From an uncultured Selenomonadales bacterium (GTDB lineage Bacteria > Bacillota > Negativicutes > Selenomonadales > Selenomonadaceae), in assembly GCA_946547205.1 (NCBI GenBank), contig CAMNPA010000078.1, positions 1 to 6,361 on the forward strand: DNA of 6,361 nt, read 5' to 3'. The position numbers were made by a program, and so were the translations under genes. Below, in pieces: positions 1 through 5,240 of this stretch (within the stretch, counting starts at the first letter, position 1; each line of letters begins with the position of its first letter). The notes below the pieces were generated by a model. It was given only the letters and a program-made list of their open reading frames with translations. It was not told the origin of the DNA and did no database searches.

Positions 1-680
1 TTATCAAAATTCTCGCCGAAGTCAGCCGCGAATGCCAACACAAAAATTTTTTCCGCGCCCAACGACTTCAAAACTTTTGCGCACTCTTTAACCGTCGTGC
101 CCGTCGTGAAAATGTCGTCGATGATTAAAATTTTCTTCCCGCGCAGGTCAATCGGTTCAATCGCCGCGAAAACTCCGCTCAAAACTTTTTCACGCTCCGA
201 CTTGCCGAGACTGTAGAGCTTCGGTGTCGATTGCGTGCGAATCAAAAGATTTTTCAGCGGGATATTTTTTTTCGTGAGCCATTCGCCGAAAATCAGTTCC
301 GTTTGATTGAAACCGCGTTCGCTGAATCTTTTGGCGTGAAGTGGCACGGGTACCGCGAAGTCGACGCCGCTCAACAGCTTTAAAATTTCCGCACGGTTTG
401 ACACGCCGTCAAGGATTTTTTTCATTGCAGGCACGACACGCAAATTGTTGTCGAACTTGAGCTTGCGGAGCAGTTCGCGCGAGCCGTCACGATATTTCGT
501 CACGCGCATGACAGAATTAATCGGCGCAGGCGGTCTGTCGTAAAAATCCAGTCGCAAAACTTTTTTCTCGCATTCGGAGCACAATCGATATTGCTCGTCG
601 CCAATTTCGCGGCAAACGGGACAGCGCGGCGGGAAGAGAAAATAAATCAACGCATCCCACAATTCGCGAAGAAATTTCAT
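1..680 (-). CDS. comF: ComF family phosphoribosyltransferase-like protein, 3' end cut by window edge
   Basis: The reading frame starts at ATG 678-680 and stays open to the left edge: 226 residues are visible and the stop lies outside. Four cysteines near the N-terminus (C20, C23, C34, C37; CPVC and CSEC) form the zinc-finger-like motif typical of ComF. VPVPLHAKRFSERGFNQTE (about 110-128) is the conserved ComF block. IIDDIFTTGTT (186-196) is the PRPP-binding loop of type I phosphoribosyltransferases. Family members are about 200-240 residues, so probably only a few residues are missing. In competent bacteria ComF is a cytoplasmic protein needed for DNA uptake, but ComF-like proteins also occur in species not known to be competent, so the role here is not settled. 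A GGGGTG ribosome site lies 5 nt before the ATG. The gene has its own likely promoter and is cut off from the upstream operon by a terminator. Confidence 0.92.
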   Translation of the reverse strand, partial: MKFLRELWDALIYFLFPPRCPVCREIGDEQYRLCSECEKKVLRLDFYDRPPAPINSVMRVTKYRDGSRELLRKLKFDNNLRVVPAMKKILDGVSNRAEILKLLSGVDFAVPVPLHAKRFSERGFNQTELIFGEWLTKKNIPLKNLLIRTQSTPKLYSLGKSEREKVLSGVFAAIEPIDLRGKKILIIDDIFTTGTTVKECAKVLKSLGAEKIFVLAFAADFGENFD

Positions 681-683
681 AAT

Positions 684-735
684 CTCACCCCGAAAATTTT
701 TACGGCAGTATATCAAAAAATTTTTCGTTTGGCGA
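684..735 (-). promoter_or_regulatory. Likely comF promoter and ribosome binding site
   Basis: Reading the minus strand, a TCGCCA -35 box (730-735, four of six consensus bases) is followed by a 17-nt spacer and a TATACT -10 box (707-712, five of six). The spacer is an A-tract then a T-tract. The ribosome site GGGGTGAG (684-691) sits just before the comF ATG. It lies immediately past the terminator of the preceding operon, where a new promoter would be expected. Judged by eye from consensus only. Confidence 0.55.
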
Positions 736-736
736 C

Positions 737-764
737 AAAAAAACCGCTCCATTTCGGAACGGCT
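737..764 (-). terminator. Rho-independent terminator of the ddh operon
   Basis: On the minus strand CCGTTCC (756-762), a 5-nt loop and GGAGCGG (744-750) form a 7-bp GC-rich stem with one G-U pair, followed directly by seven T. It lies just past the older TGA stop of the membrane-protein gene copy (769-771). Before the 214-bp duplication it would have sat a few bases after that gene. It now lies about 220 bp beyond the functional stop. Confidence 0.85.
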
Positions 765-768
765 TGAA

Positions 769-984
769 TCAAATTCTAACTTCAAAATGTTTGCCCTTGT
801 CGCTGTCCTTAGTCGTCGCAGGTTTCGGCGTTGAAGGCTTAACTTTTTCCGTTGCTGATTTTATTTTGTCTGACGTGCTCGACGTGACGGGCTTAACTTT
901 TTCCGTTGCCGCCTTCAATCTGTCCGATGAATCCGCGAAAAGTTCCGACTTCGTGAGCGCAGGCTTGTCCGTCAACAAAAATTT
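769..984 (-). pseudogene. Leftover copy of the 3' end of the upstream membrane-protein gene
   Basis: This segment reads the same as 985-1198 and holds the C-terminal 71 codons of the preceding gene, but lies after its stop and in another frame because the 214-bp period is not a multiple of three. It ends in the same HFEVRI residues followed by TGA. A 76-codon frame could start at TTG 997-999 inside the last codons of the upstream gene, with a weak AAGG nine bases before it. If translated it would give a soluble, lysine-rich tail without the membrane segment. Most likely it is an untranslated scar. Confidence 0.7.
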
Positions 985-1198
985 AAATTCTAACTTCAAA
1001 ATGTTTGCCCTTGTCGCTGTCCTTAGTCGTCGCAGGTTTCGGCGTTGAAGGCTTAACTTTTTCCGTTGCTGATTTTATTTTGTCTGACGTGCTCGACGTG
1101 ACGGGCTTAACTTTTTCCGTTGCCGCCTTCAATCTGTCCGATGAATCCGCGAAAAGTTCCGACTTCGTGAGCGCAGGCTTGTCCGTCAACAAAAATTT
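771..1198. repeat. Tandem direct duplication, two 214-bp units
   Basis: Unit 1 is 771-984 and unit 2 is 985-1198. Comparing them base by base I find no difference. Each unit also carries an internal near-repeat around GCTTAACTTTTTCCGTTGC, about 54 bp apart, which encodes the repeated ATEKVKP peptide. The flanks show no obvious microhomology: the junction reads ATTT then AAATTC. Identity means a recent event, recent homogenisation, or an assembly error. Confidence 0.95.
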
Positions 1199-1663
1199 TT
1201 TCACGATTATAAACGTTGCGACGACCACAAAAATTATCGTGAAGAGCCAATAAACGACGCCGTGCCCTTCCGAATAATCGTTCAAGCGCGGTGTGACTGT
1301 CGGCTTTTCCGTCAAAGTTTGCGGCTTATCCGTCGGTTGCGCGTCCAAATCTCTGAATTGTCGCAGAACGTCTTTGCCTCGGTCGTAGTCCGATTGATCG
1401 CTCGGAATAAGCGGCGCGTCGGGCGGAATGACTGTGACTTTCTGATTCGGCGGCGGCTTATCGTCTTCGCGGTCAACAGTTCGTTTCGTCAATGCGCCTG
1501 AGCCGTGAGCAACTGCGTCGCGTGCTTGAGCTTCCGGCGTCGAATCCGTCGGTTGAGCCTTGTCCTTTTTGAAAGGCGTCATGTCGATTTTCGGCGGAGT
1601 CGGCGGCGTCGGACGAGTTGCCGGTGCCGGAGCTGTCGGCGGTTTCGGCGGTTCAATCGTCAT
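983..1663 (-). CDS. Hypothetical Pro/Thr-rich single-pass membrane protein
   Basis: I do not recognise a family for this 226-residue protein. Residues 1-35 are strongly proline-rich (PPKPPTAPAP and similar). Residues 36-133 are charged and low in hydrophobics, so probably disordered. A single membrane segment spans about 135-154 (GVVYWLFTIIFVVVATFII) and is followed by KK. The tail 157-226 is lysine-, threonine- and serine-rich, with an internal repeat (KAATEKVKP at 179-187 and KSATEKVKP at 197-205). The positive residues just after the membrane segment hint that the tail is cytoplasmic, but topology is uncertain. The ATG lies 3 nt after the ddh stop with no clear Shine-Dalgarno, so translation is probably coupled to ddh. 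The TAA stop (983-985) is made by the junction of the 214-bp duplication; the other copy ends in TGA. The protein end is therefore preserved. Possible roles include an envelope or scaffold protein; this is a guess. Confidence 0.75.
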   Translation of the reverse strand: MTIEPPKPPTAPAPATRPTPPTPPKIDMTPFKKDKAQPTDSTPEAQARDAVAHGSGALTKRTVDREDDKPPPNQKVTVIPPDAPLIPSDQSDYDRGKDVLRQFRDLDAQPTDKPQTLTEKPTVTPRLNDYSEGHGVVYWLFTIIFVVVATFIIVKKFLLTDKPALTKSELFADSSDRLKAATEKVKPVTSSTSDKIKSATEKVKPSTPKPATTKDSDKGKHFEVRI

Positions 1664-1666
1664 TTT

Positions 1667-2647
1667 TTACAGCAGATGTGCGCGGAGTTCATCAGCACTT
1701 TGCGCGGACAAATAAGCCGGTGCAATGTCGAAAACCGTCTTGCAACCGTTGCTGCCCTCTTGATTGAGACGATAAGCGGCGCGTGCATAAGCGACGAGAA
1801 CTGCCGTGGTGAATTCGGGATTTGAATCGAGCTTGAGATTGAATTCGATAATGTGATTGTGTTCTTTGTCAACGCCGGTTTTGCCCGAACGAATGACGAA
1901 TCCGCCGTGAGCAAGTCCCGCGTGTTTGCTCAAAAGTTCTTCTTCGCTGATGAAGTTTACGACGGTATCATAGTCCGCGAAATAGTTTGGCATGGTCTTA
2001 ATCGCGTTCTCAACTTCGGCGGCGTCGGCACCTTCTTCAAGCACAACGTAGCATTCGCGCAAATGTTTCTGTCGCGTGGTAAGTTCGGGATTTTTTCCGC
2101 TGCGAACGGCATCAAGTGCGCTGTCAATCGGAACGGTGTACTGTTTTGCATTTTTAACGCCTTTGACGCGGCGAATCGCATCGGAGTGACCTTGACTGAC
2201 GCCTTTGCCCCAAAACGTGTAGTCGTTGCCGTCGGGAAGAATTGCGTTTGCATAAGCGCGAGCGAGGCTGAAAAGTCCGGGATCCCAACCGACTGAAATT
2301 ATCGCGACGTGACCGTTGGCTTTGGCGGCGGCGTCAACTTTGGCAAAGTGTTCGGGAATTTTGGCGTGCGTGTCGAAGCTGTCAACGACATTGAACATCG
2401 CGGCATATTCGGGCGTCTGCGTCGGTAAATCGGTTGCACTTCCGCCGCAAAGAATCATCACGTCGATTTTGCCGACCCAAGCTTTAACGTCATCAACATG
2501 CACGACGGGAACATTGGGCGTATGAATTTTGACGGTTGCGGGATTTCTGCGCGTGAACACCGCGACGAGTTCCGTATCGGGATTTTCTTTGATGGCGCAT
2601 TCAACGCCGCGTCCGAGGTTGCCGTAACCGAGAATACCTATCTTCAT
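1667..2647 (-). CDS. ddh: meso-diaminopimelate D-dehydrogenase
   Basis: This 326-residue protein matches the length of known enzymes of this family (about 320-326). The enzyme is NADP-dependent and interconverts meso-2,6-diaminopimelate with L-tetrahydrodipicolinate and ammonia. It gives a one-step route to meso-DAP for peptidoglycan and lysine, bypassing the acylated-intermediate pathways. The N-terminal Rossmann motif GYGNLG is at 7-12, with TRR at 32-34 as the likely NADP phosphate contact. Family blocks visible are CGGSATD (67-73), SVGWDPGLFSLAR (118-130), FWGKGVSQGHSDAIRRV (145-161), HGGFVIR (247-253) and an intact C-terminal dimer region. The ATG at 2645-2647 is supported by a perfect AGGAGG ten bases upstream. 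ddh is the first gene of a two-gene unit with the membrane protein and has its own promoter with an overlapping inverted repeat. The enzyme has a patchy distribution among bacteria. Confidence 0.95.
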   Translation of the reverse strand: MKIGILGYGNLGRGVECAIKENPDTELVAVFTRRNPATVKIHTPNVPVVHVDDVKAWVGKIDVMILCGGSATDLPTQTPEYAAMFNVVDSFDTHAKIPEHFAKVDAAAKANGHVAIISVGWDPGLFSLARAYANAILPDGNDYTFWGKGVSQGHSDAIRRVKGVKNAKQYTVPIDSALDAVRSGKNPELTTRQKHLRECYVVLEEGADAAEVENAIKTMPNYFADYDTVVNFISEEELLSKHAGLAHGGFVIRSGKTGVDKEHNHIIEFNLKLDSNPEFTTAVLVAYARAAYRLNQEGSNGCKTVFDIAPAYLSAQSADELRAHLL

Positions 2648-2657
2648 GAATTTGTTG

Positions 2658-2717
2658 CCTCCTGCTAAAAAAGTTTCAAACCGTTTTGCATTATAACATA
2701 AAAGTTACGCCACGCAA
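2658..2717 (-). promoter_or_regulatory. ddh promoter (extended -10) and Shine-Dalgarno
   Basis: On the minus strand TATAAT (2690-2695, perfect -10) is preceded by TGT, giving an extended -10 element. A weak TTGCGT -35 (2712-2717) lies 16 nt upstream. AGGAGG is at 2658-2663, ten bases before the ddh ATG. The strong extended -10 with a poor -35 fits a promoter that a repressor bound over the -35 box could control. Confidence 0.75.
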
Positions 2718-2722
2718 CTTTT
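2700..2722. promoter_or_regulatory. 23-bp inverted repeat over the ddh -35 box, candidate operator
   Basis: Arms AAAAGTTACG (2700-2709) and CGCAACTTTT (2713-2722) flank a 3-bp centre CCA; nine of ten arm positions pair. Its size and symmetry suit a dimeric helix-turn-helix repressor such as TetR. It covers the ddh -35 box (2712-2717) and part of the spacer, so binding would block RNA polymerase. A TetR-type gene remnant lies about 40 bp away, facing the other way, the classic layout for a divergent regulator. The binding protein itself is inferred. Confidence 0.6.
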
Positions 2723-2762
2723 CGCGCGCAATGAATACAATACACTTTTCTTGCCAACTTGA

Positions 2763-2936
2763 ACTGCGCGGGTTATCAAATTGCACGGCGTGAACGGCCG
2801 GAACATTGACAAACTTTCTGCCGAGACCGATTTGGCGAAGAACACGCTCTATCGAATCGTCCGCTCGAAGGAATATTTAATGGAAGAAGTCGCGCGCAGG
2901 TGCGTTGAAAAATTTTTCAGTTCGGGTCGAAAGTGA
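2763..2936 (+). pseudogene. Remnant of a TetR/AcrR-family regulator (DNA-binding domain only)
   Basis: This plus-strand frame of 57 codons, open from a stop at 2760-2762 to TGA 2934-2936, lines up with the TetR N-terminal domain. It has ARVIKLHGVNGRN (helix 1 and turn), IDKLSAETDLAKNTLYRIV (helix-turn-helix; compare the family pattern GVSKGTLYRHF) and SKEYLMEEVARRCVEKFF (start of helix 4). Full TetR proteins are about 190-210 residues; here the ligand-binding domain is absent. The frame has no good ATG or Shine-Dalgarno. In-frame TTG 2781-2783 and GTG 2790-2792 exist, and an out-of-frame ATG lies at 2731. Its last codons run into the duplicated tyrA tail, so the gene was truncated before that duplication. 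Orientation is divergent from ddh. A small working DNA-binding peptide is not excluded but unlikely. Confidence 0.65.
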
Positions 2937-3218
2937 CGGTCTCCAAAATTTTATCGCGCCGAGCTTTTGATTTGGCAAAGTAGTCGTGAACAAATTGCCT
3001 GTCGTGATTTTCAATCGCCGTGATGACTTCGCCGAGAATATTTTGCAAGTCGCGCAGGTGTGTTGAAAAATTTTTCAGTTCGGGTCAAAAGTGACGGTCT
3101 CCAAAATTTTATCGCGCCGAGCTTTTGATTTGGCAAAGTAGTCGTGAACAAATTGCCTGTCGTGATTTTCAATCGCCGTGATGACTTCGCCGAGAATATT
3201 TTGCAAGTCGCGCAGGTG
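2893..3218. repeat. Tandem direct duplication of the tyrA 3' end, 158-bp period
   Basis: Positions 2893-3060 match 3051-3218, sharing the 10-bp CGCGCAGGTG, which occurs three times (2893-2902, 3051-3060, 3209-3218) and marks the unit borders. I see only two differences: C2903 versus T3061 and G2929 versus A3087. The second is synonymous in tyrA (TTC versus TTT). The short repeats at both borders point to slippage or microhomology-mediated duplication. Confidence 0.95.
2917..3050 (-). pseudogene. Leftover copy of the last 43 codons of tyrA
   Basis: On the minus strand this stretch repeats codons about 252-294 and the TGA stop of tyrA, but lies beyond the real tyrA stop at 3075-3077 and in another frame (158 is not a multiple of three). 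It has no start codon of its own and is presumably untranslated. It makes up the tyrA-proximal part of the 427-bp gap before ddh. The rest of that gap is the TetR remnant, the inverted repeat and the ddh promoter. No convincing terminator follows tyrA: only an AT-only palindrome around GAAAAATTTTTC. Confidence 0.85.
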
Positions 3219-3959
3219 ATTGGCAATGGCGTCGCCGTTCGTCATGCAAATATCAGCCCACATATCGGCGTTGGAGCTTGCAATTCGCGTGGTGTCTTTG
3301 AATCCGCCGCCGACGAGTTTCAAACACGAATCCAAATCATCGCCGGCATCATTGAGCAACGTGACGAGAGCCGCCGCCGTCAAATGCGGGACGTGGCTGA
3401 TAATCGACGCGCAACGGTCGTGCTTGGCAATGTCAATCGTCAAAAAGTTTGCTTCGGTCAATCGCAGGACGCTCATCAATTTTTCGCGAACTTCAGCGGG
3501 AACGCCGGTATCGTCGACGATAACATAAGCCTTGCCCTTGAAAAGATTTTTATCAGCCGCTTCGACGCCAGATTTTTCGCGACCTGTCATCGGGTGCCCG
3601 GCGACGTAGAAAATATCCGGCGGAAGAATTTTTTTCAGCTCCTGCCAAATGAATTGCTTTGTGCTGCCGGCGTCAGTCAGTATTGCTCCCGACTTGATGA
3701 ACGGCAGAATTTTTTTGACCATCGGCACAATCTGCAGGACGGGCGGGCTAAGGAAAATTATATCCGCGCCACCGACGACTTGCTCCAAATCCGACGTTGC
3801 CAAATCGACCGCGCCGAGTTCCATTGCACGACGCATCGACTGTTGCGAACGACATAGCCCTGTTATAAAAATTTTGTCGCCGAGCTTATCTTTGAGGCAC
3901 AAACCGAGTGAGCCGCCGATAAGTCCGACGCCGATTATTGCGAGTTTAATTTGTTCCAT
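3075..3959 (-). CDS. tyrA: Prephenate dehydrogenase (tyrosine biosynthesis)
   Basis: This 294-residue cytoplasmic enzyme oxidatively decarboxylates prephenate to 4-hydroxyphenylpyruvate with NAD, the committed step to tyrosine. The nucleotide-binding motif GVGLIGGSLG is at 10-19. DAGSTK (96-101) and GHPMTGREKSGVEAA (121-135, with the conserved active-site region histidine H122) are family signatures, and SHVPHLTAAAL (188-198) belongs to the helical dimerisation domain. The length fits the two-domain form without the C-terminal ACT domain found in some Bacillota TyrA proteins, so tyrosine feedback through ACT is not expected. Arogenate dehydrogenase activity cannot be excluded by eye. ATG 3957-3959 follows GGAG placed 8 nt upstream; this GGAG derives from the duplicated carboxypeptidase gene end. 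An aroF-type gene lies two genes upstream. Both its 5' and 3' ends are partly duplicated next to it. Confidence 0.93.
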   Translation of the reverse strand: MEQIKLAIIGVGLIGGSLGLCLKDKLGDKIFITGLCRSQQSMRRAMELGAVDLATSDLEQVVGGADIIFLSPPVLQIVPMVKKILPFIKSGAILTDAGSTKQFIWQELKKILPPDIFYVAGHPMTGREKSGVEAADKNLFKGKAYVIVDDTGVPAEVREKLMSVLRLTEANFLTIDIAKHDRCASIISHVPHLTAAALVTLLNDAGDDLDSCLKLVGGGFKDTTRIASSNADMWADICMTNGDAIANHLRDLQNILGEVITAIENHDRQFVHDYFAKSKARRDKILETVTFDPN

Positions 3960-4100
3960 AAATCAATCTCCAAACTTCAAATTGTAAACGACGCTAAACA
4001 GAGTTAAGACTTGACGCACATTGGATGCAACGTCACGTTGCCGCCGATTATCGCGAGTTTAATTCTTTCCATAAGTCAATCTCCAAACTTCAAATTGTAA
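3931..4100. repeat. 57-bp direct repeat of the carboxypeptidase/tyrA junction, offset 113 bp
   Basis: Positions 3931-3987 match 4044-4100 with four differences in 57. Each copy holds, on the minus strand, the last codons of the carboxypeptidase (YNLKFGD then TGA), the GGAG ribosome site and the first ten codons of tyrA. The copy at 4044-4100 contains the functional carboxypeptidase end; the copy at 3931-3987 contains the functional tyrA start. The 56 bp between them (3988-4043) are not repeated, so this is not a simple tandem duplication. Confidence 0.9.
4004..4072 (-). pseudogene. 22-codon mini-ORF with a tyrA-like start
   Basis: An ATG at 4070-4072, preceded by the same GGAG site as tyrA and 3 nt after the carboxypeptidase stop, opens a 22-codon frame ending in TAA (4004-4006). 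Its first ten residues MERIKLAIIG differ from TyrA (MEQIKLAIIG) at one position, after which the match stops. It probably remains from a duplicated tyrA whose body was deleted. It could still be translated as a leader peptide before tyrA. It contains no run of Tyr, Phe or Trp, which argues against classical attenuation. Confidence 0.6.
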
Positions 4101-5167
4101 GCCGTGGCATAGACGACATTTTTATTGCGCTCCCAAATGCCGTTGAAACGACTTTGCGGGACAGGATTCACCAAGTCGCCGTTCTCCGCGCCGCATTCAA
4201 TCGTTATGCTTGGAACGCCGAGCTTATAAACCGCCCAATCTTTGTAGCCCGCCGCATCAACCGCCGTGTAGTCATCATCGAGATAGTAGCCCGTCGCATG
4301 AGAAATTTCGCTTGCAAATTTTTTTGACTCGTCCAAAACTGCGCCGCTCTGCTTGAAATACCAATAAATCAACGCGCCGCAAGTGTGATAGCTTATCGAG
4401 CGTTTGATGTGACTGCTCTGCGTCAAAGCGATTAACGCCGCCGATTCGGCTTCACTGCCGGGATAAGTGCCTTTGTATCTTTCGGACGCGGGATATGGCG
4501 AGCCGTGAAATTCGTTCCAGTCCGCATCAAAATTTCTGTTCAAGTCGACGCCGCGAGCATTGGCTTTCCACTGAACAAGGTCGCCGCCGATTGCCGCAAC
4601 TTGACTGCGAATTTCAGCGTTCTGTATGCCGTCCAAGCCGAATTGACTGATTGCAACGCCGTCGGGATTGCTGTTGGGTACGAAGTGAATCGTCACGCCT
4701 TGCAAAAGTTCCGCAGCAGACACGCCGCGATAAGAAACGTTGCCGCCGTTCAAAGCGTCGAGAGCCTCGCAAAGTTGACGCATGACGACTTGCACGGTGA
4801 TATATTCTCTGGCGTGCATTGCTCCGAAAATCAAAACTTGATTCGCTCCGTTGGGATCGCCGAGAATTATATCATAAACGCCGCGCCCGTCGAGAGTGTC
4901 GCACAATTTCACGGCTTGCAGTTGCGAAGGATAGGCGTCGCAGAGAATTTTCATGTCGTGCAAAAAATTTTCGTAAGAATATTTTGCGGGACTTGAATAG
5001 ACAATCAAATTTTGTCGCGGGCTTGAGACGGCTTGCGCAGGTTGAGTTTCGCTCTTCACTTCTTTAGGTGCAGAAGATTCAGTCGCGCTTTCGGACGAAC
5101 AACCGAAACTGCAAATGAAAAGCATCGTCACGAGAATCGTCGCGAAAAAAAATTTAAAGTTCCTCAA
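4076..5167 (-). CDS. Exported M14 family zinc carboxypeptidase, possible lipoprotein
   Basis: This 363-residue protein starts at TTG (5165-5167), chosen because GGAGGTG lies 7 nt upstream. Residues 1-23 form a signal peptide (MRNFKFFF, hydrophobic core, then SFGC). C23 may be lipidated, but the lipobox is imperfect (S and F at -3 and -2). Residues 24-50 are a Ser/Glu/Pro linker. The M14 catalytic domain follows: zinc ligands in HARE (H118, E121) and in SYHTCG (H261), substrate-binding region NPDG (167-170) and ARGVDLNRNF (204-213), and the catalytic glutamate in SITIECG (E324). All key residues are present. The family removes C-terminal amino acids or cleaves gamma-D-Glu-DAP bonds in peptidoglycan peptides. 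Extracytoplasmic location and the nearby DAP and SH3 genes favour a cell-wall peptide substrate, but this is inferred. No promoter is visible directly upstream; expression may come from readthrough of the preceding hairpin. Confidence 0.9.
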   Translation of the reverse strand: MRNFKFFFATILVTMLFICSFGCSSESATESSAPKEVKSETQPAQAVSSPRQNLIVYSSPAKYSYENFLHDMKILCDAYPSQLQAVKLCDTLDGRGVYDIILGDPNGANQVLIFGAMHAREYITVQVVMRQLCEALDALNGGNVSYRGVSAAELLQGVTIHFVPNSNPDGVAISQFGLDGIQNAEIRSQVAAIGGDLVQWKANARGVDLNRNFDADWNEFHGSPYPASERYKGTYPGSEAESAALIALTQSSHIKRSISYHTCGALIYWYFKQSGAVLDESKKFASEISHATGYYLDDDYTAVDAAGYKDWAVYKLGVPSITIECGAENGDLVNPVPQSRFNGIWERNKNVVYATAYNLKFGD

Positions 5168-5174
5168 AACGTTT

Positions 5175-5181
5175 CACCTCC
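5175..5181 (-). promoter_or_regulatory. Strong ribosome binding site that sets a TTG start
   Basis: GGAGGTG on the minus strand sits 7 nt before TTG 5165-5167. No ATG or GTG occurs at a suitable distance; the next in-frame ATG is codon 15, inside the signal peptide hydrophobic core. The site therefore decides the unusual start. Confidence 0.8.
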
Positions 5182-5190
5182 GAACAAAAT

Positions 5191-5229
5191 TAAAGAGAGT
5201 AAGGAGAAAATTTTTCGCTCCTCACTCTC
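5191..5229 (-). terminator. Hairpin terminator between the SH3 gene and the carboxypeptidase
   Basis: On the minus strand GAGAGTGAGGAG (5218-5229) pairs with CTCCTTACTCTC (5195-5206) over 12 bp with one G-U pair and an 11-nt loop, followed by a T-rich stretch (TTTAATTTT). It lies 11 nt after the SH3 gene stop. The carboxypeptidase ribosome site begins only about 10 nt past its stem, with no room for a promoter between. It may be a leaky terminator that lowers carboxypeptidase expression relative to the SH3 gene, or a processing or stability element. Confidence 0.75.
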
Positions 5230-5240
5230 AAATCGTCGTG

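Noticed and set aside
1853..2296. 147-codon plus-strand open frame
   Set aside because: Lies wholly antisense to ddh, which has full family motifs; composition and lack of a ribosome site mark it as a shadow frame.
2731..2793. Plus-strand ATG as the original start of the TetR-type gene, joined by a frameshift
   Set aside because: No Shine-Dalgarno precedes it, the residues before the join do not resemble a TetR N-terminus, and the frameshift position cannot be fixed from this sequence alone.
3064..3076. GAAAAATTTTTC palindrome after the tyrA stop as a terminator
   Set aside because: The stem has almost no GC pairs and no separate T-run follows; similar A-tract/T-tract strings occur throughout the window, including inside genes.
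2893..3218. Direct repeats as a mobile element or CRISPR array
   Set aside because: The repeats are copies of the coding end of tyrA; there is no transposase, no terminal inverted repeats, and no regular short repeat-spacer pattern.
3144..3857. 237-codon plus-strand open frame
   Set aside because: Antisense to tyrA over its whole length, no domain recognisable; Arg/Asn-rich composition is typical of a shadow of a real gene.
4505..4996. 163-codon plus-strand open frame
   Set aside because: Antisense to the M14 peptidase, whose active-site residues are all intact on the other strand.
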